Shown here: one piece after another, positions 40,884-49,486 of the stretch
Numbering within the stretch: the stretch's first letter is position 1
Layout: each line of letters begins with the position of its first letter
NCBI GenBank assembly: GCA_017535315.1
Contig: JAFXUD010000078.1
Location: forward strand, 1 to 64,000
From: Victivallales bacterium
Lineage (GTDB): Bacteria > Verrucomicrobiota > Lentisphaeria > Oligosphaerales > Oligosphaeraceae
Length of the DNA stretch: 64,000 nt
Direction of reading: 5' to 3'
The notes under the pieces: generated by a model
The model's input: the letters and a program-made list of their open reading frames with translations, nothing else
Told to the model about the DNA's origin: nothing
Databases searched by the model: none
Made by a program: the position numbers and the translations under genes

Positions 40884-42985
40884 CACTCCTCCTCAATGCC
40901 CTGCGGCACATACTGTTGGTCGTTGGTGATAAGCAACTGGTCGAACATGATGCCGTCCTCACGGTTCAGCAGGAACAGCGCGTGCTTGCCAGAGGACAAC
41001 TTGTAGATTTTCGGGGCCTCCAGCCAGTGCCATGTCCGATAGGTGCCGTCATTGCCAACGGTAATGGACTTTGGCTCGTCGTCCATCTTCAGATTGATGG
41101 TATTGCCGCAGGAGCCGTCCCACCAGACCCGCAGCCACACCTTGCACTCCGCATCGGAAGGCAGCTCGAAGCTGAACTCTGCGCCGCCAAAATCCATGGC
41201 GGGCTCCTTTTCATCGGGCGGCGTCCCCTTGCCATCCTGAATCTTCAGAACCGTGTTCTTGAAGGCCTGTGAATCCGTTCCCTTCTCGACAGGAGCCGTG
41301 ATATTCACAACGTCTCCAGCATCAATGATCTTGAAGACGCTCTCCTCCTGCGAGGTGGTGCCTGCTTGTGTACCGCCCTCCTCTGCATTGTTTATGAAAC
41401 GGGTGGTACCTGCCAGCGGATCGTCAGTCTTGGCACGTATTGCAACACCGCCAAGAAGCAATGCAAGCACAACACCGCAGGCAATGATGGAGCCAGGGGC
41501 GATGCAGCTCAGGCTGCAAAACTCCTCATCGGGATTCGGCACTGCCGTGGAAGCCAATGCCAAGGCAATCATCCATCCAAGACCACGCGTCATTGGATCA
41601 GAAACAAACATGCCGAGGATGACGACCACCAGCGCCAAAGCTCCGCCAAGGGCGATGCAGTTGCGCCCTTTGCTCTGCATAAAACGACGCACACCATTGC
41701 CAGCAGCACCAGCCAGCAACAGCAGCATCAAGGCAGCCATCGGGAAGCCCATCGTGCCCGCCAGAATTCCCCAACTTGCCTGCGTATCGGTCTCGATGTC
41801 GTTGTAGCTCGGGTTGGGGAGATCGCCATAGCAGCGTCCAACGCACTGCTGATAGCGTCCAGAGCCAATCCCCGAGAATGGACGGCGTGCCGCCATGCTG
41901 AGGGCCGCGGCAAAATCGATGTGATTGGTCTTGAGTTCGCCAGGGTAATCCCCAACCTTCATCGGGTTCAGCGATGCCAGGCGCGCCTGGTTGTGGGTGG
42001 ATGGGAAAACATTCACGGAAAGCACAAAAGCAACAACCAAAGCCAGCACATTCGCATAACCTGCAGCACGCGAATGGATGAACGCGCCAATAATCAGCAC
42101 CATGCCCACGATGAAAAGCATCTGCCCATGCGGAATCGCCAACAAGCAGAGAACCGTCACCACAAAGCCGATGATGATTTCATAGAAGCGTTTGCGTCCG
42201 AACAGAATGGGTTGAATCCACGCCAGCGAGATGGCCAGGAAGAAGGCCAGCGCCATACGGCTTCTGAAAAGCCCTGTGTAGGCGTGGCCAAAGCCCCATT
42301 TCAGCTTCAGGATGTCCGCAGGCGGATAAATGCTTCCGAAGCCGTACACCTGACCCTGCAAAAGAGCCGCCAAAACATTGACCACCATGGCGAGAAGAAC
42401 AGAGGCGGCAGCGGCACTGGGCGCATTTTCAATCAGGAAACCAAGCAGAAGAGTTCCGCAGAAGAGCTGCTGGACAAGCTGCGCAACCTCGACGGCACCG
42501 CCCATCCCTGGAGCCGAAGCCAGATTGGCGAAGCAGGCTACAACAAGCACAATAATCGTGCAAATCGGAAAGAAAAGGCGGCGACGGGCAGTAATTGAAT
42601 AGCCAAGAACAGGCAAAAAAGAGGCCAAAAACGCCAAATCGGCAAAAGCCAGCTTGCCGCCCAACAATGGAATCTTGACCTGATTGAGCATGACAAACAA
42701 AGCGAAAGCCGCCAAAGCCGTCAGCCAGCCAGGAGCCGCCTTCAGCTTGCCACGCTGCAAATCGCCTTCGGCCTCTGGCGGAAGAAACAACCCTTTAAGC
42801 CAGTTACTCGCGTGACAGCAACAACAGCAATGCTCGCCCTCTGCACAACTGTCACCTTCATTCGGCGTTGGCTCCGACACTGTCTTCTCCTCCATAGAAG
42901 TGTTTTCTACGGGAGCCGATGCATCGTCTTCAAGCGGTTTCACCCTGATTTCCTGTTCGTCCTGCGTTTTTTGATTATCTGACAT
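40883..42985 (-). CDS. O-antigen-ligase/polymerase-like membrane protein with C-terminal jelly-roll domain
   Basis: 700 residues. Cytoplasmic acidic N-terminus with a cluster HCCCCCH (52-58). About 12 membrane segments (between residues 80 and 520), and in the large loop AARRPFSGIGSGRYQQC, the pattern seen in WaaL/Wzy-type O-antigen ligases (RP-x-x-G-x-G). Residues about 560-700 are soluble and beta-rich (FGGAEFSFELPSDAECKVWLRVWW), similar to CBM6/35-type jelly rolls. GAGGGG lies 7 nt before the start. A ligase with an attached glycan-binding domain is unusual. Function is inferred from topology plus loop motif only. Confidence 0.7.
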   Translation of the reverse strand: MSDNQKTQDEQEIRVKPLEDDASAPVENTSMEEKTVSEPTPNEGDSCAEGEHCCCCCHASNWLKGLFLPPEAEGDLQRGKLKAAPGWLTALAAFALFVMLNQVKIPLLGGKLAFADLAFLASFLPVLGYSITARRRLFFPICTIIVLVVACFANLASAPGMGGAVEVAQLVQQLFCGTLLLGFLIENAPSAAAASVLLAMVVNVLAALLQGQVYGFGSIYPPADILKLKWGFGHAYTGLFRSRMALAFFLAISLAWIQPILFGRKRFYEIIIGFVVTVLCLLAIPHGQMLFIVGMVLIIGAFIHSRAAGYANVLALVVAFVLSVNVFPSTHNQARLASLNPMKVGDYPGELKTNHIDFAAALSMAARRPFSGIGSGRYQQCVGRCYGDLPNPSYNDIETDTQASWGILAGTMGFPMAALMLLLLAGAAGNGVRRFMQSKGRNCIALGGALALVVVILGMFVSDPMTRGLGWMIALALASTAVPNPDEEFCSLSCIAPGSIIACGVVLALLLGGVAIRAKTDDPLAGTTRFINNAEEGGTQAGTTSQEESVFKIIDAGDVVNITAPVEKGTDSQAFKNTVLKIQDGKGTPPDEKEPAMDFGGAEFSFELPSDAECKVWLRVWWDGSCGNTINLKMDDEPKSITVGNDGTYRTWHWLEAPKIYKLSSGKHALFLLNREDGIMFDQLLITNDQQYVPQGIEEE

Positions 42986-43113
42986 GATTGCCCCTCGGGT
43001 ATATACTTAACATTATGCACGGTTTGTGGTCATTTTACTTCATAGAATAACGAATATTCTCCCAAGTTTATTGAAAAAAAAGACACTCCAACATACCTCT
43101 ATAAAATGAAATA

Positions 43114-43241
43114 TCACTCCAAAAGCGGCTGAAACATAGTATTCAATTCAGGTTCTATACTTTCGCCCGTTACAAGCTTGCGATAACAAGCATCGATTTC
43201 CGCACTTGGTATGCTGTAAAGTACCCTTTGGGGAGGGTCAT
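43114..43241 (-). pseudogene. possible broken small gene after metH
   Basis: On the minus strand an ATG at 43241 overlaps the metH stop as ATGA and reads MTLPKGYF before stopping after 23 codons. Moving one base near CCCAAAGGG gives a 42-residue product ending ACYRKLVTGES, IEPELNTMFQPLLE and stop at 43114. The composition of the second frame looks protein-like. So this is either a small coupled protein with a single-base indel or chance. No homologue is recognised. Confidence 0.3.
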
Positions 43242-45652
43242 TCCTTCAACGCCATGATTTTTTGCGCACAGCGGACGGTCGCCATGGCGTCTGAGGCATA
43301 TTCGGCGCCAATGGAGGCCGCGAATTCCTCATCGACAACGGCCCCGCCTACGATGAAATGCAACTCCAAGCCGCGTTTTTTCGCCAGTTCAATGACGTTT
43401 TTCATCTCGCCCATGGTGGTGGTCATCAGCGCGGAGAGCGCGACAAGAGTGGTTCCCTCGGCGATGGCCCTGTCGAGAATGACCTCGGCGGGCACGTCCT
43501 TGCCAAGGTCAATCACCTCGAAACCGTAGTTCTTCAGCATCATGGCGACGATGTTCTTGCCGATGTCGTGGATGTCGCCCTTTACGGTGGCGATGACTAT
43601 TTTACCTGCACTGGTACCATCCTTTCGCCCCGCCGCCAAGAGCGACTCCAGCTTTGCCATCCCCGCCTGCATCGCCATGGCGCCCGCCATCAGTTGCGGC
43701 AGGAAGAATTCATGTCGTTCGTACTTGTCACCGACCTCCGCTACGGCGGGAATCAGAACCTTGTCAACAATGTCGGAGGCGGTGGTACCCTCTGCCAGAG
43801 CCTCGTCAATCGCCTTGGACATCGCGTTAATGTCGCCTTCCAGCAGGAACTGGCGTATCGCCTCCGTGCTGGATTTTACGGGCTTCTTTTCGACAGGAGT
43901 CGCTGTCACCGCAGTATTGCCATATTTGGCGATGAAGGAAGAGGCGTTTGCATCACGCCCAAAAAGCACATTAGAGGCATAGACCATCTCCATAATGTCG
44001 GCGTTCATCGGGTTCGCAATGACCATTGTCAGCCCCTTGCCGATGGCCGCCCCCAGGAAGGCGCGGTTCACCAGGTCGCGACGAGGCAGCCCAAAACTCA
44101 CATTGGAGAGGCCGCAGACCGTCCCGCAGCCAAAATCATGCGCAGCCCAGTCGATGGTGTTTAGCGTCGTCACCGCCGCCTCCTGATTGGTGGAAACGGT
44201 CATCACAAGGCCATCGACCACCATGTCCGACTTGTTGTAGCCATACTTCTGGGCCGTATTGAAAATGCGGTTGACCCTTTCGGCGCGCCCCGCAACCGTT
44301 GGGGGGATGCCCTCGTCGTCCAACGGCAGGGCAATAATCAGGGCACCGTACTTGGCGGCGATGGGAAGCACCTTCTCCAACCTATTCTTTTCAGCGGAGA
44401 TGGAGTTGAAAAGCGCACGGCCTGGATAGAGGCGCAGAGCCGCCTCCGCCGTCGCTGGATTCGTCGTGTCGATGCACAGCGGCAACTGGGATTCAGCGGA
44501 AAGGATGGAAACGACCTTTCGCAGAGTCGCAGTCTCGTCTATGCCAGGCAGACCACAGTTCACATCGAGCATCACGGCCCCTGCCTCCGCCTGCTCCTTT
44601 GCGAAACGCCTCACCAAATCAAAGACCCCGCCGCGCAGCTCGGCCTGCAATGCCTTCTTTCCCGTCGGGTTCAGGCGCTCTCCAATGATGGAGAAAGGAC
44701 GCTTTTCCCCAAGGGAGAGAACCGTGGTGGCACTGGAGACAAAAGAGCGTTCAACTCCCTTCAATTCAGGTGGTTCCAAATTTGAAACAGCCTGCGCAAG
44801 GCATTTTATGTGCGCTGGTGTCGTTCCGCAGCAGCCACCGACAACGCCCGCACCGACTTCAACCAGCCTGGAGGCAATGGAGCCAAACTCCTCCGCCTGC
44901 ATGTCAAACACCGTCTTTCCCGTGGCCACATCCAGGCGGGGCATCCCCGCGTTGGGCTTTGCGACAATCGGCACCCGCGCATATTCCGCCATCTGGGCAA
45001 CGAGGCCCGCCATCTGGTCTGGCCCCGTCGAGCAGTTGCAACCCACGGCTGAAGCCCCCAGAGCCTGCAAAGCGACAATCGCGGAAGCGGGGGTATTTCC
45101 CGTGAGGGTGCGTCCGCTGGCGTCAAACGTCATCGTGACCAGCACTGGGAGCTCGCAGATTTCGCGGATGGCGATGAGTGCGGCGCGCGCCTCCTGCAAG
45201 TCCATCATCGTCTCGACGGCAAATCCATCCACGCCGCCATCCAGCAGGGCACGTGCCTGTTCCTTATAGACATCGACAACCGTTTCAAAAGGCAAATCCC
45301 CAAAAGGCTCGACGAACTTTCCAGTAGGCGCAATATCGCCAAAGACAAGGGCATGTGAAAGTCCCGTGCGAGCTATCTCCGCCAATCGGCGATTCAATTC
45401 AGCGGTTCTTTTCTCCAAGCCGAATTCAGCCAATTTCAAGCGGTTTGCGCCAAAAGTCGGCGCATAGACTATCTGGGAGCCAGCAGTTTCGTATGCAGAC
45501 TGCACGGCATGGATTGCCTCGGGATGCTCCAAGATCCAGGCTTCAGGGCAGACACCAGCGGGAAGTCCATGCTTGGCAAGCTCTGTCCCAGTCGCACCGT
45601 CCAAAACCACCATACCACGACGGCACAAACATGAAAAATCAGCTGTCGTCAT
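43238..45652 (-). CDS. metH: cobalamin-dependent methionine synthase without reactivation domain
   Basis: 804 residues from the ATG at 45652 (AGGAGG 8 nt upstream). Domains in order: homocysteine methyltransferase (about 5-290) with zinc ligands Cys207, Cys274 and Cys275; pterin (methyltetrahydrofolate)-binding domain (about 320-575, beginning FSIIGERLNPTG); B12-binding cap and Rossmann module (about 590-804) with DxHxxG as GDIHDIGKN (Asp693, His695). The SAM-binding reactivation domain of E. coli MetH (~1230 residues) is missing, as in many anaerobes, so reactivation must come from another protein. It methylates homocysteine from methyl-H4-folate. Confidence 0.94.
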   Translation of the reverse strand: MTTADFSCLCRRGMVVLDGATGTELAKHGLPAGVCPEAWILEHPEAIHAVQSAYETAGSQIVYAPTFGANRLKLAEFGLEKRTAELNRRLAEIARTGLSHALVFGDIAPTGKFVEPFGDLPFETVVDVYKEQARALLDGGVDGFAVETMMDLQEARAALIAIREICELPVLVTMTFDASGRTLTGNTPASAIVALQALGASAVGCNCSTGPDQMAGLVAQMAEYARVPIVAKPNAGMPRLDVATGKTVFDMQAEEFGSIASRLVEVGAGVVGGCCGTTPAHIKCLAQAVSNLEPPELKGVERSFVSSATTVLSLGEKRPFSIIGERLNPTGKKALQAELRGGVFDLVRRFAKEQAEAGAVMLDVNCGLPGIDETATLRKVVSILSAESQLPLCIDTTNPATAEAALRLYPGRALFNSISAEKNRLEKVLPIAAKYGALIIALPLDDEGIPPTVAGRAERVNRIFNTAQKYGYNKSDMVVDGLVMTVSTNQEAAVTTLNTIDWAAHDFGCGTVCGLSNVSFGLPRRDLVNRAFLGAAIGKGLTMVIANPMNADIMEMVYASNVLFGRDANASSFIAKYGNTAVTATPVEKKPVKSSTEAIRQFLLEGDINAMSKAIDEALAEGTTASDIVDKVLIPAVAEVGDKYERHEFFLPQLMAGAMAMQAGMAKLESLLAAGRKDGTSAGKIVIATVKGDIHDIGKNIVAMMLKNYGFEVIDLGKDVPAEVILDRAIAEGTTLVALSALMTTTMGEMKNVIELAKKRGLELHFIVGGAVVDEEFAASIGAEYASDAMATVRCAQKIMALKE

Positions 45653-45716
45653 AGACAACACCTCCTAAGACATTCCCCAACTTTTCAAAGCCCCTCAATC
45701 CTAAGCGGGAATGGAA

Positions 45717-47141
45717 TTACAGACCAGAGAGCTTCTTTTCAAGAAGCGACATGGAGCGCTTGAACTCCTCGTCCTTCTTGACTTTTTCTTCTACAGAGGA
45801 GATGGCATGCAAAACCGTCGCGTGATTGCGCTGAAACTTTACCGCGATTGAAGGAAGCGACAGCCCTGTCAGTTTTCGTGCAAAATACATGGCCACCATA
45901 CGCGGAACAGCGATATTGGCAGGGCGCTTCTTGCTGGTCATGTCCGCAAAACGTATGTCAAAATATTCGGCAACGATTCGCTGAATCTCCTCAATGGATA
46001 TGATAGTTCCAGCCTCTTCGTTGATAATGTCAGCCAGCAGCTTTTCCGCCTGAGGGACATCCATCTTGACATTGGAGATGGAAACCCAGGAAATCAGTTT
46101 GAAAACTGCACTCTCCAAACGACGCACATTGGATTTCAAATGGGTGGCAATGAACTTGATGACGTCGTTGCTGAGCTTGAAATTCTGCTCTTCCTGTTTT
46201 TTCTTGATGATAGCGATGCGGGTCTCCAGATCGGGAGGCAAAATCTCCGTCGTCAGCCCCCACTCAAAACGGGAGCAAAGCCGTTTGTCCAATCCATTGA
46301 TGGCATGGGGCGGGCAATCCGACGTCATCACAATCTGCTTGCGCGCATTAAAAAGCGCATTGAACGTATGGAACAGCTCCTCCTGAAATCCCTCCTTGTT
46401 GGCAAGGAACTGAATGTCATCGATCAGCAATACGTCCAGATGTCGAATCTTGTTGCGGAAAGAGGAAAGGCTGCGATTCAGCATGGCCTCAACATACTGG
46501 TTCATAAGGTCTTCGCTGTTGATGTACATGACGCGAGCGTCCTTGCGGGCGGTCAGAACGCTTCGGGCAATTCCCTGGAGCAGATGGGTCTTGCCAAGCC
46601 CTGTAGAACTGTGAATGAACAGGGGATTGATCTGCTCTCCTGGATTTGTCGCCACTGTCATGCAAGCAGAATAGGCGAACTTATTGGAATCTCCGACGAC
46701 AAAGGAATCGAAAGTAAAACGCCTGTCTAGAGGAAGATTGTCGCTTCCCTTCTCCAAAGAATCACTGGATAGCGCCACCTCCTTGCCTCTGGCCTTGACG
46801 GAACTCTTCTCCTCAACCTTCTCTTCTATGAGATCACTCTTTTGAGTAGGTTCCTTCTGAGTTGACAACCCACCCTCGGCAGAGGCCTCCTTCGTGGACG
46901 AATGTACTTCAAACCGCACGGGAAGCTCCAAATGAGCCGTATTATGGATAGCCTCCTCAATGAACTTCCTGTAGTTCACGTCCAGCCACCACAAAGCAGT
47001 TTCACTTGGGACTCCAAGCACAATACCATCTTTTTCAAGACTAAGTGGCTCTATCTGCGATATCCATAGGTAACTGCACTTTCCCAGTTTGCTGTCCAGC
47101 TCACTGCAAGCCAGTTTCCAAATGTCCTTTATTTCCAACAT
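45717..47141 (-). CDS. dnaA: chromosomal replication initiator DnaA
   Basis: 474 residues from the ATG at 47141. Domain I about 1-75, a low-complexity linker II (about 80-140, E/K/S-rich), AAA+ domain III with GLGKTH (181-186) and LLIDDIQ (238-244), and C-terminal domain IV with the DnaA-box-binding helix near HATVLHAISSVEEK. It opens the origin of replication and regulates transcription. dnaN and recF are not adjacent. It lies next to metH and faces a 600-bp AT-rich gap. Confidence 0.97.
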   Translation of the reverse strand: MLEIKDIWKLACSELDSKLGKCSYLWISQIEPLSLEKDGIVLGVPSETALWWLDVNYRKFIEEAIHNTAHLELPVRFEVHSSTKEASAEGGLSTQKEPTQKSDLIEEKVEEKSSVKARGKEVALSSDSLEKGSDNLPLDRRFTFDSFVVGDSNKFAYSACMTVATNPGEQINPLFIHSSTGLGKTHLLQGIARSVLTARKDARVMYINSEDLMNQYVEAMLNRSLSSFRNKIRHLDVLLIDDIQFLANKEGFQEELFHTFNALFNARKQIVMTSDCPPHAINGLDKRLCSRFEWGLTTEILPPDLETRIAIIKKKQEEQNFKLSNDVIKFIATHLKSNVRRLESAVFKLISWVSISNVKMDVPQAEKLLADIINEEAGTIISIEEIQRIVAEYFDIRFADMTSKKRPANIAVPRMVAMYFARKLTGLSLPSIAVKFQRNHATVLHAISSVEEKVKKDEEFKRSMSLLEKKLSGL

Positions 47142-47741
47142 AAAAACAGAAAAAAACAAAAATCACAGTCTGCATCGGTTATTTTTCGCTATTAAACTTA
47201 ACCCAGCAATCCCGTTTCGCAAGCCGATTCCCCCTCTTTTTTTATTGCCTCAAATGCCTATTCTTCCATAAGTCTTGTTTTTACCGCAAACCTATGCATT
47301 TTTAGAAGGGGCAAAAAAAAATCATTCGCATTTTTGGGAATGTCTAATTTTGGCACAGAGCATACTTTTCCTAGTTGAACAATGCAGATTTTACATTATT
47401 TCTGACATATCTAAAAACATTCAGAAACTTATATCAAAATGCAAATAAAATGCATATTACTTCATATAAAGATTAGCGACTTTCAACTAATATGAAAGCA
47501 TATTATATTTCCAATCCTCTCACAAGAGACTTTCAGAGTAAAGACAATTTTGGCATGATTAGATAGCGTCTGTCGAAATGCACTAGAAAACAAACACAGT
47601 AAAGAACAAAACTCCTTCACACCCTCTGAAATCTCCATATGCAAAACGCACTTGCTTTAATCAGAATCGCGTTTATATTAAGTAGAGTTTATGGTATTAA
47701 ATACCACGTTACTGATAACAAACCAAAAAGGAGATTGTCCA
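47142..47741. other. 600-bp AT-rich gap upstream of dnaA
   Basis: No gene. AT-rich with recurring GCATATTA/ATGCAT-like words (47450-47512). I find no TTATCCACA-type DnaA boxes or their usual variants, so an origin here is not supported. It must contain the dnaA promoter (minus) and the lipoprotein promoter (plus). Confidence 0.5.
47652..47679 (+). promoter_or_regulatory. candidate promoter of the small lipoprotein gene
   Basis: TTGCTT (47652-47657), 16-bp spacer, TATATT (47674-47679), 62 bp before the start codon. Same -10 and spacing as the mraZ and lyase promoters. Confidence 0.5.
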
Positions 47742-47936
47742 ATGAAAAAACTGATGCTGCTTGTTATGATTGCCGCCCTGACTGTTCCGATGGTTGGCTG
47801 CAAGGAAAAAACCACTCTTGAGAAGGCCCAGGATGCCGTCGAACAGGGTGCCAAGGATGCCGAAAAGGCCGCCAATGATGCCAAGAAAGAGGCTGGCAAG
47901 GCCCTAGAAGAGGCTGGCAAGGCTCTCCAGAAGTAA
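47742..47936 (+). CDS. small Ala/Lys/Glu-rich lipoprotein
   Basis: 64 residues. Lipoprotein signal peptide with lipobox VPMVGC (Cys at about residue 20), giving a mature lipopeptide of about 45 residues. It is almost purely A/K/E/D (EKAQDAVEQGAKDAEKAA), a single amphipathic helix likely to form coiled-coil oligomers, as in Lpp-like envelope proteins. No Lpp homology is claimed: the C-terminal Lys could be a peptidoglycan attachment site but this is a guess. Strong AAGGAG, own promoter and perfect terminator: a short, probably highly expressed transcript. Confidence 0.8.
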   Translation: MKKLMLLVMIAALTVPMVGCKEKTTLEKAQDAVEQGAKDAEKAANDAKKEAGKALEEAGKALQK

Positions 47937-47955
47937 CATATCTACAACGTGTTAC

Positions 47956-47990
47956 AAAAAAGGCCGTTGCATTTGCAACGGCCTTTTTTT
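47956..47990 (+). terminator. rho-independent terminator
   Basis: AAAAAAGGCCGTTGC (47956-47970), loop ATTT, and GCAACGGCCTTTTTTT (47975-47990). Perfect stem with A-tract and T-tract, so active in both directions. Confidence 0.95.
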
Positions 47991-48044
47991 CTGCCTGTAT
48001 ATCTGGAAAAAACATTTTTCAGGGATATACTATTAAGAGTAATT

Positions 48045-48073
48045 TTGCGCTAGCTTAAAAACCTCAATATATA
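48045..48073 (+). promoter_or_regulatory. candidate promoter of the GH10 gene
   Basis: TTGCGC (48045-48050), 17-bp spacer, TATATA (48068-48073), 18 bp before the start codon region. A TATAAT overlaps at 48070-48075. Confidence 0.45.
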
Positions 48074-48091
48074 ATATACAGGAGAATCCAA

Positions 48092-49417
48092 ATGTCACCA
48101 CGTCAAGATGTATTGAAGCCGTTTGAAGAGAAAAGAGAGTTCATGAATGACCGAGTCTCGACAGGGATAGAGGCGAACAGAAAAGGTTTCGCCTTCTTGT
48201 CGCTGGTCAACGGACAAGGCGAGGCCGTCAAGGATGCCGTGGTGAAGATCACCCAGAAAAGCCATGATTTCAAATACGGCGCCAATCTGTTCATGCTGGA
48301 CGAAATCCAGGACACCGAAAAAAACGAGCAATACAAGCGCTTTTTTACCGATGCGTTCAACCTCGCCACGCTTCCCTTCTACTGGAACACGCTGGAGCCC
48401 GAAATGGGCAAACCGCGTTATGCAAAGGATAGTCCAAAGATCTATCGCCGTCCTGCCCCCGACCTCTGCCTGGAGTTCTGCGAGGCCAATGGCATTGAGG
48501 CCAAGGCACACTGCCTGAATTATGCAGCGCTTATGCCTGAATGGGCGAAAGGCACGGTGACTTGGGAGAAGCAGTGCCTAGAAAAGCGTTTTCGGGAACT
48601 TGCCGAACGCTATTCGATGTGCATCCCGATGTGGGAGGTAATCAACGAAACCTACTGGGGAGGTTATCTCAGCACGCTTTATACCCAAGATGATTTGGTC
48701 GAATGGAGCTTTGCACTCGCGGAAAAGTTTTTTCCTGCAAACAAACTGATCATCAATGAGGCGCACAGCCGTGTCTGGAGCAATGAATGGTTCTTCCATC
48801 ACAATCGCAGCCCCTATTATATGCAGATTGAACGCGCACTGCTAAAAAGCTCCCGCATCGATTCAATCGGCATGCAGTTCCACATGTTCTACCGACGCGA
48901 GAACGAACTGCAACAGACGGCAGTCTATTACGACCCAGAACAGCTTTACGATGTGATGGATACCTACGCCCGTCTGGGCAAACCTCTCCAAATCACCGAA
49001 GTAACCATCCCCGCCTACTCCAATGCGGCAGAGGACGAGGAAATCCAGGCGCAGATTCTCCGAAACCTGTACAGCATCTGGTTCAGCCATCCTGCCATGG
49101 AAGCAATCATCTACTGGAATCTGCCAGACGGATATGGATATAACGCGGCACCTGGCGACATGACCGCTGGCGAAAACTACTATCATGGAGGATTGGTCCG
49201 CTTTGATTTCACCCCAAAGCCCGCATATCTGGCTATCCGCGACCTCTTTGAAAAGGAGTGGCGGACGAACCTGACGCTGCACACGAACTCTGGAGCCCTT
49301 TCATTCAAGGGATTCTACGGAGAATACGAACTGGAAATCACGGCGTGTGGGCAGAGATTCATCCGCACAATCCATTTGAGCAAGGAAAGGAAAAGGCACT
49401 TCACCGTAATGCTTTAA
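48092..49417 (+). CDS. GH10-family endo-xylanase-like glycosidase (cytoplasmic)
   Basis: 441 residues, no signal peptide. After an N-terminal beta module (about 22-62) comes a TIM barrel with GH10 landmarks: FKYGANLF, LPFYWNTLEPEMG, AKAHCLNYAALMPEW, MWEVINETYWGG with acid/base Glu186, and PLQITEVTIPAYS with nucleophile Glu303. The GH10 signature normally has TE-x-D near the nucleophile; here it reads TEVT. GH10 enzymes cleave beta-1,4-xylan or cellodextrins; the cytoplasmic location suggests an imported oligosaccharide. Strong GGAG Shine-Dalgarno. Confidence 0.85.
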   Translation: MSPRQDVLKPFEEKREFMNDRVSTGIEANRKGFAFLSLVNGQGEAVKDAVVKITQKSHDFKYGANLFMLDEIQDTEKNEQYKRFFTDAFNLATLPFYWNTLEPEMGKPRYAKDSPKIYRRPAPDLCLEFCEANGIEAKAHCLNYAALMPEWAKGTVTWEKQCLEKRFRELAERYSMCIPMWEVINETYWGGYLSTLYTQDDLVEWSFALAEKFFPANKLIINEAHSRVWSNEWFFHHNRSPYYMQIERALLKSSRIDSIGMQFHMFYRRENELQQTAVYYDPEQLYDVMDTYARLGKPLQITEVTIPAYSNAAEDEEIQAQILRNLYSIWFSHPAMEAIIYWNLPDGYGYNAAPGDMTAGENYYHGGLVRFDFTPKPAYLAIRDLFEKEWRTNLTLHTNSGALSFKGFYGEYELEITACGQRFIRTIHLSKERKRHFTVML

Positions 49418-49424
49418 GTGCTTA

Positions 49425-49472
49425 AAGAGTTAATTTCAAAACCAGCGGTCGCTAGTTTTGAAATTAACTCTT
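49425..49472. terminator. bidirectional terminator
   Basis: Perfect 18-bp stem AAGAGTTAATTTCAAAAC (49425-49442) with its complement (49455-49472), 12-nt loop. Between convergent GH10 (+) and CBM9/DUF6067 (-) genes. Confidence 0.75.
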
Positions 49473-49486
49473 AAGGTATCGTTTCC

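Noticed and set aside
47142-47741. Chromosome origin beside dnaA
   Set aside because: No DnaA-box-like sites were found by reading both strands, and no origin-associated genes are adjacent.
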